Below the pieces are notes generated by a model. It made no database searches, was not told the DNA's origin, and saw only the letters and a list, made by a program, of their open reading frames with translations. A stretch of 24,054 nucleotides of DNA, taken from NCBI GenBank assembly GCA_030620115.1, contig JAUXFG010000050.1:1-24054 (forward strand), read 5' to 3'. How positions within the stretch are numbered: the stretch's first letter is position 1; each line of letters begins with the position of its first letter. This document shows positions 15,047-23,629 of the stretch, piece by piece. The DNA comes from Candidatus Fermentibacterota bacterium. GTDB taxonomy: Bacteria; JAFGKV01. The position numbers were made by a program, and so were the translations under genes.

Positions 15047-16054
15047 CTACGAATTCCCGTGGTGGCGGGATTCGGATTTCCGGTGACCCCGGAACCTCTG
15101 AACCTCTGAACCCATTTCTTTTCGCCCTGCAAGTGCGTAGGTAATTCCCCCGGCGAGACCAAAGAGGAGCATGGCCCCGAAGAGGAGCGCGCAGAAAGCC
15201 ACTGCCTGCTCTCGGGCTACCCCGACGGAACCAAGAAAAAGCACGAAAGCATTCTCCCGAACGCCGATTCCATTGATGCTCGCGGGAAGGAGAAGCAGCA
15301 CGCTGACCAGCGGCACCATGAAGAGGAACACCGTAAGATCCACGTTCAGGCCCAGGGACTCCGAGAGGAAGTAGTGATGAAGGATGAAGTTGAGCTGCAG
15401 AAGCAGACCAACGATGAATGCTCCACCGAAGTCGGCCTTGCGGTGTCTGAATGAGATTATGGCTTCATGAACGTCGCGTACCTTGGTCTTCACTCGGCTC
15501 AGACCCGGGAGATCAAAGAATCTTCCGGCCTGTCGTACGAATCTGTCCCAGAAGAGGAGAAGCGCGCCAAGCACGAAGAGGCCGGCCAAAACGCACGGGG
15601 CCAGCATGAGGACGACCGAGCCGAAAAGCCTGGCTCCCCATGGTGCGGCCAGCACGGCCAGAAGAACAAGAGCAAACAGGCCGCTGGTGCGCTCCACGAG
15701 GAGGATGCCGAGTGCCTTTTCCGGTTTCCCCGTGTACTTGCCCGTGTCGTATGCCCGGTATACGTCTCCGCCGACACTCGTGGGGAGGAAGTAGTTGAAG
15801 AAGGAGGCGATAAGGAATGAACGAGCCAAGTAGAGGAGAGGCACGGGAAGATCGCGGGCACGGAGAAGGATCGCCCATCTCCATGCAGTCAAAAGAACGC
15901 CCGAGACGTGGAGCAGCACCGCCAGGATGAACCAGCCGGCCCGGATGTCCTCAAGGCTTCGGCCAATGGCTCCCAAGTCAGAGCGGGCGATAAGCCAAAC
16001 CAAGAGAATGATGCTCAACATCGCTCGAATGAATAAGGAGGAACGAGCCTTCAT
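15047..16054 (-). CDS. LPG-synthase/flippase-like membrane protein (UPF0104)
   Basis: A 335-residue integral membrane protein with about eight hydrophobic helices. It has the family hallmarks FFNYFLPTSVGGDVYRAY (residues about 86-103) and INGIGVRENAFVLF near the last helices, as in the lysylphosphatidylglycerol synthase transmembrane domain (AglD/MprF-flippase-like). Proteins with this domain alone are thought to move or modify lipid-linked substrates. The ATG at 16054 directly follows the TAA of the acyltransferase gene (no base between), with GAGG just before it, so translation is probably coupled. The last 15 or so residues (RFRGHRKSESRHHGNS) are polar and come from a small gaacctct tandem repeat (15092-15107), suggesting the stop codon moved into intergenic DNA. 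Confidence 0.88.
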   Translation of the reverse strand: MKARSSLFIRAMLSIILLVWLIARSDLGAIGRSLEDIRAGWFILAVLLHVSGVLLTAWRWAILLRARDLPVPLLYLARSFLIASFFNYFLPTSVGGDVYRAYDTGKYTGKPEKALGILLVERTSGLFALVLLAVLAAPWGARLFGSVVLMLAPCVLAGLFVLGALLLFWDRFVRQAGRFFDLPGLSRVKTKVRDVHEAIISFRHRKADFGGAFIVGLLLQLNFILHHYFLSESLGLNVDLTVFLFMVPLVSVLLLLPASINGIGVRENAFVLFLGSVGVAREQAVAFCALLFGAMLLFGLAGGITYALAGRKEMGSEVQRFRGHRKSESRHHGNS

Positions 16055-16795
16055 TTATCCTCGTTTCCTGATGATTCTTGCCGGAGCTCCCACTGCGATG
16101 CTGTATGCATCCATGGACTTGTTTACCAACGAGCAGGCGCCTACCACGGAGCCGGTTCCGATGGTGACACCGTCAAGTACCACGACCTTTGCGCCGAGCC
16201 AAACATCATCTTCCAAGGTGAGCCCCTTGGCCATGCTGGGCTGTGCCATCATCGGAATATCCGTGTTCTCGAAACCGTGATTTCCTACTCCGACAAGATA
16301 GCATCCGGATGCAAGAAGGCAGTACTTACCGATCCGAACCGGTGCGCCCGCGTGGATGAGACATCCTATGGCGAAATTAGCGCTCTCCCCCAGCGTGATG
16401 GAGCCACCCTTGCAGCTGAGGACCGTTCCTCGAGAAAGGACCACATTGTCGTGGAGGGTGATGAAGGAATCATCCCCTCCCTTGGCGTCCAACACCACAT
16501 CGTCGTCGATGACGACATTGCTGCCAATGGTGATCTTGTGTGGATGGCGCACGGTGACATTGCGCCCGATTACCAAGCCTCGGCCGGCTGATGCGAGGAA
16601 GCGCCGATATATCAGCCTTCGTAGGATGATCCCTATCGCTCCGGTCAAAGGACCCAGCCAGCCGGTGATCAGCTCGTACCACAGAAGGCCACCCAATCCG
16701 GGTTTGCCATACACGACACTCCTGTAGGCCTCCAGGGCCGAGTGACGCCCCGAGGTGATCTGCTCCTGGAATTCAGTACCAATCTGCGTTTCCAT
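16055..16795 (-). CDS. Left-handed beta-helix (hexapeptide) acyltransferase
   Basis: 246 residues from ATG 16795, with GGGGA nine bases upstream; an earlier ATG at 16849 has no ribosome binding site. After an N-terminal segment with YGKPGLGGLLWYELITGWLG and a likely membrane-associated helix (LTGAIGIILRRLIYRRFL), the protein has hexapeptide repeats such as IGRNVTVRHPHKITIGSNVVIDDDVVLDAKGG, then IGKYCLLASGCYLVGVGNHGF and VWLGAKVVVLDGVTIGTGSVVGACSLV, ending SIAVGAPARIIRKRG. This is the trimeric O-/N-acetyltransferase fold of the WbbJ/CysE/NodL group, acting on sugars or lipid-linked glycans. Next to a flippase-like protein it may modify a cell-surface polymer or lipid (inference). Confidence 0.9.
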   Translation of the reverse strand: METQIGTEFQEQITSGRHSALEAYRSVVYGKPGLGGLLWYELITGWLGPLTGAIGIILRRLIYRRFLASAGRGLVIGRNVTVRHPHKITIGSNVVIDDDVVLDAKGGDDSFITLHDNVVLSRGTVLSCKGGSITLGESANFAIGCLIHAGAPVRIGKYCLLASGCYLVGVGNHGFENTDIPMMAQPSMAKGLTLEDDVWLGAKVVVLDGVTIGTGSVVGACSLVNKSMDAYSIAVGAPARIIRKRG

Positions 16796-17125
16796 ACGCC
16801 ATTGTCCCCCGGAACGGGTTTTTCGGTCAATTGGGTGTTGCTGCGCCATATTAACATCATTGGAACAGACCCGAGTGAATCAATTGCTCCGGCATCTGCC
16901 CCGCAAGGGAACGGTCAGTTAGAAGTGTTTTCCTCTGCCGCCGCGAGGGTGGCACACGGAGATGCCTTTCCGGACTTGTTCGCAATGCCTGCTTGTGCTA
17001 ACCTGCAGGGCTTCCTCCACGTCACGTGGGCGACCTCGACGGGGGAACGAGATTCCGTTCAAGGTCTCAACTTGACGCGGGGACTCAAGAAGAGATCAGT
17101 CCGCCAATGCGCTTGGGAGTGAGCT
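16796..17125. promoter_or_regulatory. Divergent intergenic region between acyltransferase and kinase
   Basis: About 330 bases that must hold promoters for both directions. On the plus strand a TTGTTC box is followed after 17 bases by TGC-TAACCT, an extended but weak -10. A 13-bp dyad ccacg-tca-cgtgg lies at 17017-17029 and is a possible operator. On the minus strand a TTAATAT segment lies near 16850-16857 without a good -35. I did not find a sigma-54 promoter with proper GG-GC spacing: a TGGCAC near 16950 has its GC one base too far away. Confidence 0.3.
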
Positions 17126-18988
17126 ATGCACCGGGAACGACCACTCGTCAAAGATCCAGAATTACACGCCACCGTTCCGTTTCCCGTCTTTCGGGTCGAG
17201 GCTGACGGCGTGATGATTTGCCGCAATGATCATGCCCGAAGATTGATCGACTGCCAAGGTGGATGCCATCTGGAGAAGATCTTTGTTTCAGGCGAAGCTC
17301 GTGACAGGCTGGCATCCGTATTGGAAGGTGACGGCTCCGGGACGATACATGGCCTCATCCCGATCTTGTCGCAGGCCAAGGTATTTGCCGGCGCACTAGA
17401 CAAGTCCACCGGCCTGCTCTGGCTGATCGAAGAGACCGATGGGGCGAGTAGGAGAACATGGGCATACTCTCAGCTCGCGACGCTGGAATCAGACATCGCC
17501 AGGCTTCAGAAGTATCGTTCCGAAACCGATGGGCTTATCCGCAATGTAGCCCATGACCTTCGCAGCCCCATTGCCACTGCCCTTTCATTTGGCGAGCTCA
17601 TTGAAGAACTGTTTGTGGATCAGCTCCCGAACCAGGCCGCCGAATTCCTTGGCCATATCCGTGCCGCGCTCACTCAGGCTATAGAGATCGCAGATGATCT
17701 TCTGCGATACAGCAAGCTGGACGCACCGTCGGGCTACCACATCTCTCTGCCCTCATTGGGGAAGGAGCTCGCTCGGGACTTCTTTGCAGAGGCGCCGGAG
17801 GGGAGGCTCGTCCAGGAATGGCACGTTGAGACCATATGGGCCGACCCGGTCACTCTATACCGGGTGCTCGGGAACCTGGTGGGAAACGCCATCAAGTTCC
17901 GTCGTGAAGGCGTTCGCCTGGTAGTCCGTCTCAGCTCGCAGGTCGTAGATCGGCGGGTCAGGATTGAGGTCGAAGACAATGGGAGCGGCATCCCCCAGGA
18001 TGATAGAGAGCGAGTATTCAGACGACTTGAACATACGGAGTCTGACGCCGGAGGCTATGGGATCGGGCTGGCCAACGTCAAGAAGCTCGTGACCCGCGCA
18101 GGGGGAGATGTGGGTATCGATGACGGCATGGACGGCGGAACCAAGGTCTGGGTCGAGCTTCCGTTGAGGAAACTCCAGGGCTCAAAGGATGCCACGGCGC
18201 TGATGACGGAAGCGATCATGGCCCGCGCCCGGGGAGATATGGCTGCGGCCATGGAGCGCGGCAACGAGGCCGTGAAGATCCGGGCTGACGACCCGGGTTA
18301 TTGGAGAATCCTGGCGAGCATTTTCCAGAGCGCGGAGCAATGGGATGCCGCCGAGCAGGCGCTCCAGAGGGCCATTCAGCTTCACCCGACCAACCCCGAA
18401 TATCATGTCCTCCTTGCGCTTCATTACCATAGGAGGAAGGAGATAGATAAGGCCCGGGAGCAGTACACCACGGCCCTCGAGCTCGACGAGAACGATCCCT
18501 TCGTGCTGGAGAACTATGCCACCTGGATTGCTACGGTGGAGAACGATCTTGCTGAGGCGGCTGTCTTATGGAAACGCGCGCTGGCTCAGGGTTCTACCAG
18601 CACAAGCATACTGCTCAATCTTGCCGAGAAGGCGTTGCTGGATGGGAAGATCGAGGAGGCTGCCGCCTTCATGCGCGAGGTACATCTGGGCGAAGAGCCG
18701 GTGAGGCTGAGAATCCGCGCCCAGGGGTTATGGATCTTTCTTGATCTCCTTGCTGGCAAGGATGTTCGCATTGACTCTCTGGCAAGGCTCATCCGGATGT
18801 TCCCCGCGGCCAAACTCTCACGTTCGGTCGCCAGCTATGGCCTACTTCGTGCAAAGGCCTTGTCGGCCCTCTCTGGTTCACGCAGAAAGCTGGCCATCAC
18901 CCTCCTCGACGTGTGCGAAAGGAAAGAGCCGCCTGAATCTCTGCATCGCTTCTTGCGCGAGACGCCGGGTCAAGAGGTTGGGGGATAG
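17126..18988 (+). CDS. Soluble PAS histidine kinase with C-terminal TPR repeats
   Basis: A 620-residue protein; GGGAG (17115-17119) stands six bases before the ATG. Residues about 15-105 look like a PAS domain (FPVFRVEADGVMICRNDHARRLI). Residues about 130-200 are HisKA with the H-box RNVAHDLRSPIATA, phospho-accepting His143. Residues about 235-347 are HATPase_c: N-box YRVLGNLVGNAIKF (Asn250, Asn254), G1 VEDNGSGIP, G2 GGYGIGLANVKKLV. From about 353 to 520 come TPRs (AMERGNEAVKIRADDPGYWRIL, ALQRAIQLHPTNPEYHVLLALHY, QYTTALELDENDPFVLENYATW) followed by further helices to the end. No membrane segment or signal peptide is seen, so it acts in the cytoplasm. A C-terminal TPR on a histidine kinase is uncommon. 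It is divergent from the operon with the NtrC-type regulator, its likely partner. Confidence 0.93.
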   Translation: MHRERPLVKDPELHATVPFPVFRVEADGVMICRNDHARRLIDCQGGCHLEKIFVSGEARDRLASVLEGDGSGTIHGLIPILSQAKVFAGALDKSTGLLWLIEETDGASRRTWAYSQLATLESDIARLQKYRSETDGLIRNVAHDLRSPIATALSFGELIEELFVDQLPNQAAEFLGHIRAALTQAIEIADDLLRYSKLDAPSGYHISLPSLGKELARDFFAEAPEGRLVQEWHVETIWADPVTLYRVLGNLVGNAIKFRREGVRLVVRLSSQVVDRRVRIEVEDNGSGIPQDDRERVFRRLEHTESDAGGYGIGLANVKKLVTRAGGDVGIDDGMDGGTKVWVELPLRKLQGSKDATALMTEAIMARARGDMAAAMERGNEAVKIRADDPGYWRILASIFQSAEQWDAAEQALQRAIQLHPTNPEYHVLLALHYHRRKEIDKAREQYTTALELDENDPFVLENYATWIATVENDLAEAAVLWKRALAQGSTSTSILLNLAEKALLDGKIEEAAAFMREVHLGEEPVRLRIRAQGLWIFLDLLAGKDVRIDSLARLIRMFPAAKLSRSVASYGLLRAKALSALSGSRRKLAITLLDVCERKEPPESLHRFLRETPGQEVGG

Positions 18989-19019
18989 CCGTCCCCACTT
19001 GCCCGAACTTCTCACCAGC

Positions 19020-19099
19020 TTTCGGCTGCGACAGCCGAAATGGCTGTGTCTGCTGCGTTACGCTCCGTCGGCTTCCTCGATCCCGCGTCGGCCGCGGGA
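19020..19099. repeat. Two hairpins between the kinase and the metallo-hydrolase
   Basis: A 9-bp stem tttcggctg-cga-cagccgaaa (19020-19040) and a 7-bp stem tcccgcg-tcggc-cgcggga (19081-19099) lie in the 159-base gap between two convergent genes. Neither is followed by a T-tract in either direction, but the position suits 3' end processing or Rho-independent pausing for both transcripts. Sequence like the second hairpin also occurs at 6124-6142. Confidence 0.5.
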
Positions 19100-19147
19100 C
19101 AGAGGATACGCCTGTGGGAGCCTTGGTCGCAAGCCTTGCAGCCACAA

Positions 19148-20065
19148 TCATTTCTTCTGTCTCGCCACGGAAGCCGGTGAGAAGTCCGGGCTAAGCAATT
19201 CTCGTCTGTCTAGCCACTGAACCCACACCGGTCCGGAGTAGCCGGTCTTAGCGATGAGTTGAGGTACTCGTTTTCGAACGGCCCGGAGATTGTAGCGGTG
19301 TGAGATATGAATCAGCACGACCCCTCCCACCTGGGCCCTCGTAGAGAGGGCAAGAACCTGTTCCACGGACGCATGACCCGGCTCCTCCCGATCCTTCTCC
19401 GAGAGGAATGTCGCGTCATGAAGCAATAGATCGGCCCCCTGAACGATCTCGTCCCGAAGCGGGGCGGAGTCTCCGGAGTATACGAGGATGTTCTTCTCGA
19501 ACTGTTCCGTGAGCGCATCCTTGCCCTTGGTGCGGGCAAGATGAGCGATATCCTGGTGAGTCAATGCGGCGAACGCGGGCTTCAGCCGCTTTCGTGTTTC
19601 CACGATCTTGTACCCGAGGCATCGTTCTCGGGCGAAATGTCGGGCATCCAAAGCCTGAAGCACGATAGGAACCCTGGTTTCTGATGGAGTCAATCTCAAC
19701 CGATACCCGGGCTGCACTGCGATCCATTCGAGAGGGAAGGGAAGCCTTGGAAGGTCGCGCTCCAACCACGCTCGGAGTCGGTTCATGGAGGGGCTTCCAT
19801 CAGGATAGAGAACGGTCAACGGGCGATCATTCGATCCCTTGGTATATGCTCTGGCCAAGAAGAGGCCCTTCAGCCCTCCGCTGTGATCATGATGGTAGTG
19901 ACTGATGCCGATCCACCGGGCGCGGAACTGGTGCCTGTCTAGTCGGGCAGCGCATCCCTCGCCACAGTCCAGGAGCAGATCATAGTTCCGAAAAAGGTAG
20001 AAGGAGGAGTACAATGCCTTTGAATAACCCTCCATCATATCAACAAGTCGCTGAGCGAGCCCCAT
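19148..20065 (-). CDS. RNase Z-like metallo-beta-lactamase-fold hydrolase
   Basis: 305 residues from ATG 20065, which has a strong site (GGGAGG with four bases between); a TTG at 20077 lies inside that site. The MBL metal motif is SHYHHDHSGG (His56, His58, Asp60, His61). Other family marks are LLLDCGEG (29-36), LVYSGDSAPLRD, GADLLLHDATFLSE, GHASVEQVLAL and LIHISHRYN, which follow the order of tRNase Z (LFDCGEG, TH.HGDH, YSGD, HEATF, GHST, THiS.RY). The typical N-terminal GTGSAVPT segment is missing, so a tRNA 3'-processing role is possible but not sure; a related phosphodiesterase is the alternative. It faces the plus-strand acyltransferase gene across a 140-base divergent gap. Confidence 0.88.
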   Translation of the reverse strand: MGLAQRLVDMMEGYSKALYSSFYLFRNYDLLLDCGEGCAARLDRHQFRARWIGISHYHHDHSGGLKGLFLARAYTKGSNDRPLTVLYPDGSPSMNRLRAWLERDLPRLPFPLEWIAVQPGYRLRLTPSETRVPIVLQALDARHFARERCLGYKIVETRKRLKPAFAALTHQDIAHLARTKGKDALTEQFEKNILVYSGDSAPLRDEIVQGADLLLHDATFLSEKDREEPGHASVEQVLALSTRAQVGGVVLIHISHRYNLRAVRKRVPQLIAKTGYSGPVWVQWLDRRELLSPDFSPASVARQKK

Positions 20066-20205
20066 CTTTCCTCCCAAAATAGGTCGTTCGATATTATCTT
20101 TGTCCGGCGAGTATCTCGTGAGAGCATTCCCGGAGAGGAGAAGAGCGAGTCATCGGCTCTCCGGATGCCATATTGGCGCGCATACAACTGGCAGGAGAGA
20201 CCCTT
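20066..20205. promoter_or_regulatory. Divergent intergenic region
   Basis: About 140 bases between the RNase Z-like gene (minus) and the PlsC-like gene (plus). A GATAAT (plus-strand attatc at 20093-20098) would suit a -10 box for the minus-strand gene, but its -35 (TCACGA) is poor. No clear plus-strand promoter was seen. Confidence 0.25.
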
Positions 20206-20931
20206 TTGTCAAGTCCTACGACCACTTCGATACGCCGGGCGGCATTGCATCCCGCCAAGAGTATCAACCGGCTCCTTGGAGGTCTGTTCATCCGGGCGTA
20301 CATCGCACGAGGATCACACATAGTGGGGATAGACCATCTCAGTTCGGCATGGGATGCACAGAGAGGGGGGCGGCCTTTAGTTCTTATCTGCAACCACCTG
20401 AGTTATATTGATTCACATGTGATCGAGCAACTACTCGCCATGCATGGATTCAAGGACTTGGCACATCGGCTCTATCATATTGCCGGCCAGAAAACATACG
20501 AGACCATTTGGCGGCTCTTTTTTACGACTGGGGTGAATACCATAAAGGTCTTGCAGGCAGGTGCAGGCGAATCGCCTGCTCAGCAAAGGCGGCAGGCAAT
20601 AGAGAGCTTTCGCGCATTCAAACAAGCGGTGTCAATGAACCCGGTGCTCATCTTTCCGGAGGGAACGCGGTCCAGAACAGGAAGGATGGGATCCGGAGTA
20701 CCGACGCTGGTGAATTATCTGCGGAGGAATCTGGTGCTGCCCATGGGCCTGCAAGGTACTGAGAAGATGTTGGGTGTCGGCGCCGCGTTTCCGAGAAGAA
20801 CCAGGGTTGTGCTCCGAGTCGGAGCGCCATTTATTGCCCATGCTCGACCTGAAGCAGACAAGACGCAGGAAATCTCGGACTATCTCCTTCGGGTGGCCGA
20901 GTTGCTGGATCCTGCCTACAGACCTTCTTAG
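20206..20931 (+). CDS. PlsC-like lysophospholipid acyltransferase
   Basis: 241 residues if translation begins at the TTG at 20206, which has AGGAGAG (20193-20199) six bases upstream. A TTG at 20173 is possible but has no such site, and no ATG lies in frame before the conserved core. The acyltransferase motifs are ICNHLSYID (HX4D, catalytic His and Asp) and LIFPEGTRSRTG (FPEGTxS), with LVLPMGLQGTEKM near the third block. Such enzymes move an acyl chain from acyl-ACP or acyl-CoA to lysophosphatidate or similar lipids at the membrane. It heads the plus-strand run that continues with the bactofilins; the gap to the next gene is 116 bases. Confidence 0.88.
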   Translation: MSSPTTTSIRRAALHPAKSINRLLGGLFIRAYIARGSHIVGIDHLSSAWDAQRGGRPLVLICNHLSYIDSHVIEQLLAMHGFKDLAHRLYHIAGQKTYETIWRLFFTTGVNTIKVLQAGAGESPAQQRRQAIESFRAFKQAVSMNPVLIFPEGTRSRTGRMGSGVPTLVNYLRRNLVLPMGLQGTEKMLGVGAAFPRRTRVVLRVGAPFIAHARPEADKTQEISDYLLRVAELLDPAYRPS

Positions 20932-21047
20932 AGCCGATAGGCACGAGAGGCGAAATGAATCCAATGAACCACGATCTCGAAAGACGGGGGACTTGGAAGG
21001 CATGATCGGGCGCACAACCCGCGCATGAGGGGAGGAGGGAAAGACCC

Positions 21048-21545
21048 ATGCTCAAACGGGAAAGATCATCGGACTGGGAACAGGACGCGCCATCGGGCCG
21101 GTCCTACACTGTTGCGGAGGGTGATGTGGAAACCACACTTGGATCAGATACGAGTTTCAAGGGAACCCTGACATTCGAAAAACCACTGAAGATCGATGGC
21201 AAGTTCGAAGGCGAACTGACCACCAAGGGTTCGCTCATTGTGGGACAATCCGGCGAGGTGCATGCCGACATCCATGTCGGTGACATCGTCATCAATGGGA
21301 AAGTGTCCGGCAATATCGGCGCAGATGGCAAGGTGCAGCTGAATCCCACCGCCAGCCTTATTGGTGATATCAAGGCAGCCCGGCTCGCCATTGCGGAGGG
21401 CGCTACCTTTGTCGGGAATTGTGACGTCAATCCCGCGGGAGCCTCCCTGAGAAGAACGCCGGGCGAAATTCCTCCCGCCGTGGGCGAGAAGAAGCCTGCG
21501 GTTTCTGATGTCGGCGCCAAAGTAATAAAGACCGTCGTCAAGTAA
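21048..21545 (+). CDS. Bactofilin
   Basis: 165 residues; GGAGG lies about ten bases before the ATG. The centre (about residues 30-125) is a bactofilin (DUF583/PF04519) beta-helix: SFKGTLTFEKPLKIDGKFEGEL, then GSLIVGQSGEVHADIHVGDIVINGKVSGNI, and VQLNPTASLIGDIKAARLAIAEGATFVGNCDV. Short, charged N- and C-terminal tails are usual. Bactofilins polymerise without nucleotide into membrane-associated filaments that position wall and stalk enzymes or DNA. The next gene, 14 bases away, is a second bactofilin, so the two may co-polymerise. Confidence 0.93.
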   Translation: MLKRERSSDWEQDAPSGRSYTVAEGDVETTLGSDTSFKGTLTFEKPLKIDGKFEGELTTKGSLIVGQSGEVHADIHVGDIVINGKVSGNIGADGKVQLNPTASLIGDIKAARLAIAEGATFVGNCDVNPAGASLRRTPGEIPPAVGEKKPAVSDVGAKVIKTVVK

Positions 21546-21559
21546 GGCCGCCGGACCGC

Positions 21560-21988
21560 ATGCTGGGCCTGGGGATCGGTCGGTTTCGTCGCTCCCCTAT
21601 GGCTCCACGGACCATTGCATGCCCATACTGCGGAAAGGAGCTGGCTATTGTTCCAGAAGCAGTCTCTATTCCATGCAGTAAGTGCAGTAGGCGCGTAGAG
21701 CTCGAGGATCTGGAGGTCGTTGAGAAGATTTCCCGCGATCTCATGACCGGCGCCAGCGTTTTGGTGAGGGTCGGGGCCATGGTCAAAGGGAATATTCACG
21801 CGGCGGAAATCACGATTCTCGGATCGGTTCAGGGAAATCTCAAAGCGTCAAGGCTCATACATCTGGCGGCAACGGCTCGCGTGAATGGCGCCATAGAGGC
21901 TCCACGCTTGGAGATGGAAGAGGGGGCATTGGTGGTGGGGAGGCTCACCATCACTAATAAGGCGCGTAAGGTGCGGGGTAAACGGTGA
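21560..21988 (+). CDS. Bactofilin with N-terminal zinc ribbon
   Basis: 142 residues. The ATG at 21560 gives MLGLGIGRF, a start often seen in such polymer-forming proteins; ATG 21599 is an alternative, and neither has a strong ribosome binding site, so translation may be coupled to the gene before. Residues 21-42 form a zinc ribbon: CPYC (Cys21, Cys24) and CSKC (Cys39, Cys42). Residues about 60-135 carry bactofilin repeats ([62 protein letters not shown]). The repeat region is short and may cap or nucleate filaments of the first bactofilin. The comM start follows its stop with a single base between. Confidence 0.88.
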   Translation: MLGLGIGRFRRSPMAPRTIACPYCGKELAIVPEAVSIPCSKCSRRVELEDLEVVEKISRDLMTGASVLVRVGAMVKGNIHAAEITILGSVQGNLKASRLIHLAATARVNGAIEAPRLEMEEGALVVGRLTITNKARKVRGKR

Positions 21989-21989
21989 T

Positions 21990-23525
21990 ATGATAGCGAA
22001 GGTCAACAGCGCCTCGGTCCTTGGAATAGATGCCTACCTGGTGGAAGTGGAGGCCGATATTGCGCCTGGGCTTCCCCAATTTGCTACCGTGGGCTTGCCC
22101 GATGCAGCGGTCAAGGAGAGCCGAGATCGGGTGCTGGCGGCCGTCAGGAACTCCAGCTACAAGTTTCCCCATAGGCGCGTCACCATCAATCTGGCGCCTG
22201 CGGATCGCAAGAAGGAGGGCTCCGCCTTCGACCTCCCCATCAGCATAGGCATCTTGACTGCCACCGAGCAGCTTGTCCCGAAGAGGCTCCGCAGGACGGT
22301 GCTTTTGGGAGAGCTGTCACTGGATGGGCTGCTTCGCCCCGTTCATGGGGTCCTTTCTATTGCCCTGGCGGCCAAGCGTGAGGGGATCGAATGCCTTATT
22401 GTCCCCACGGAAAACGCCAGGGAAGCGGCCATCGTGGAAGGGTTGAAAGTATGGCCGGCGAGAACGCTCCAGGACGCAGTGGATCTACTAGAGGCAGACG
22501 AGGATCCGGAAGCATTTACCGTTGATGTGGACGAGGTATTTAAGGGGGCGGCGGTATACCCTCTTGATTTTGCCGATGTCAAAGGTCAACAGAACGTCAA
22601 ACGCTCACTGGAGGTTGCGGCGGCCGGGGGGCACAACGTCCTTATGCTTGGCCCACCGGGCTCGGGCAAGACCATGCTCGCCAGGAGGTTTCCCACCATT
22701 CTTCCGGTGCTCACCATCGCGGAGTCTCTTGAGACCACAAAGATCCACAGTGTCGCCGGCGTGCTCCAGGCCGACCAGGCCCTCATTGCCACCCGACCGT
22801 TTCGGGCACCCCACCATACGATTTCCGATGCCGGGCTCATTGGAGGGGGAACGTATCCGCGGCCAGGGGAGGTCAGCCTCGCCCACAACGGCGTGCTATT
22901 CTTGGATGAGCTGCCGGAGTTCCGCAAGAACGTGCTCGAGGTCATGCGGCAGCCCATGGAAGATGGGACCGTCACCATTTCCCGGGCCGCCATGTCTCTG
23001 ACGTATCCGGCGCGCTTCATGTTGGCTGCCGCCATGAACCCTTGCCCTTGTGGGTATTTCGGCGACCCGAACCACGAATGCACCTGCTCTCCGCCTCAGA
23101 TCCAGCGGTACCTTTCAAAGATATCAGGCCCCCTGCTGGATAGAATCGACATCCACGTGGAAGTGGCGGCCCTGCCGTACGAACAGCTGACAAAAGCCCC
23201 CACAGGGGAGAATTCACAGGCGATCAGGGAGCGGGTCAACCGGGCACGGGACATCCAGCTTCGACGATTCGAGGGGAGACCCGGGCTCTACTCCAATGCC
23301 CACCTGCAGTCCAAAGACCTGAGGAAGTTCTGCATCATGGAGGATGGCGCGGAGGGGCTCCTCACAGAGGCGATTCGTCGGCTTGGGTTTAGTGCCCGTG
23401 CCTATGATCGCATACTCAAGGTCGCCCGGACCATTGCCGACCTCGAGGGTTCCGATCTCCTCAAGTCGGAGCATCTGTCCGAGGCCATCCAGTACCGCAG
23501 CCTGGACCGGTCATACTGGGCGTAG
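21990..23525 (+). CDS. comM: YifB/ComM family Mg-chelatase-like AAA+ ATPase
   Basis: 511 residues, the usual length of the family (about 506 in E. coli YifB). The ATG is one base after the previous stop codon. The N-terminal domain (about 20-145) is the Lon S5-like ChlI domain ([45 protein letters not shown]). The AAA+ part has Walker A GPPGSGKT (221-228), [13 protein letters not shown], Walker [12 protein letters not shown], and the family's cysteine cluster [19 protein letters not shown]. The C-terminal domain contains [19 protein letters not shown]. ComM is a helicase that promotes branch migration during integration of DNA in natural transformation; all key residues are present. The link with bactofilins is positional only. 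Confidence 0.97.
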   Translation: MIAKVNSASVLGIDAYLVEVEADIAPGLPQFATVGLPDAAVKESRDRVLAAVRNSSYKFPHRRVTINLAPADRKKEGSAFDLPISIGILTATEQLVPKRLRRTVLLGELSLDGLLRPVHGVLSIALAAKREGIECLIVPTENAREAAIVEGLKVWPARTLQDAVDLLEADEDPEAFTVDVDEVFKGAAVYPLDFADVKGQQNVKRSLEVAAAGGHNVLMLGPPGSGKTMLARRFPTILPVLTIAESLETTKIHSVAGVLQADQALIATRPFRAPHHTISDAGLIGGGTYPRPGEVSLAHNGVLFLDELPEFRKNVLEVMRQPMEDGTVTISRAAMSLTYPARFMLAAAMNPCPCGYFGDPNHECTCSPPQIQRYLSKISGPLLDRIDIHVEVAALPYEQLTKAPTGENSQAIRERVNRARDIQLRRFEGRPGLYSNAHLQSKDLRKFCIMEDGAEGLLTEAIRRLGFSARAYDRILKVARTIADLEGSDLLKSEHLSEAIQYRSLDRSYWA

Positions 23526-23548
23526 CTCGGGAGACTACGTGGTTGGTG

Positions 23549-23573
23549 AAAAACATGGGCTGATTGGCCCATG
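23549..23573 (-). terminator. Intrinsic-type terminator facing the minus strand
   Basis: A 7-bp stem (catgggc, loop, gcccatg, 23554-23573) is preceded on the plus strand by five A (23549-23553), so on the minus strand it reads as hairpin plus TTTTT. On the plus strand no T-tract follows. There is no visible minus-strand gene in the following 480 bases, so it would stop antisense transcription. Confidence 0.4.
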
Positions 23574-23629
23574 ATCCGATCACCTGCATCGATCACATCC
23601 TCGCGCTCCTTCCAGGTGCTCCCCAGGCC

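Noticed and set aside
16945-16970. TGGCAC followed by TGCC as a sigma-54 promoter
   Set aside because: The distance between GG and GC is 13 bases instead of 12, and the second box is poor.
19122-19142. TTGG...TTGCAG as a sigma-54 promoter
   Set aside because: GG-GC spacing is one base too long and it lies between convergent gene ends.
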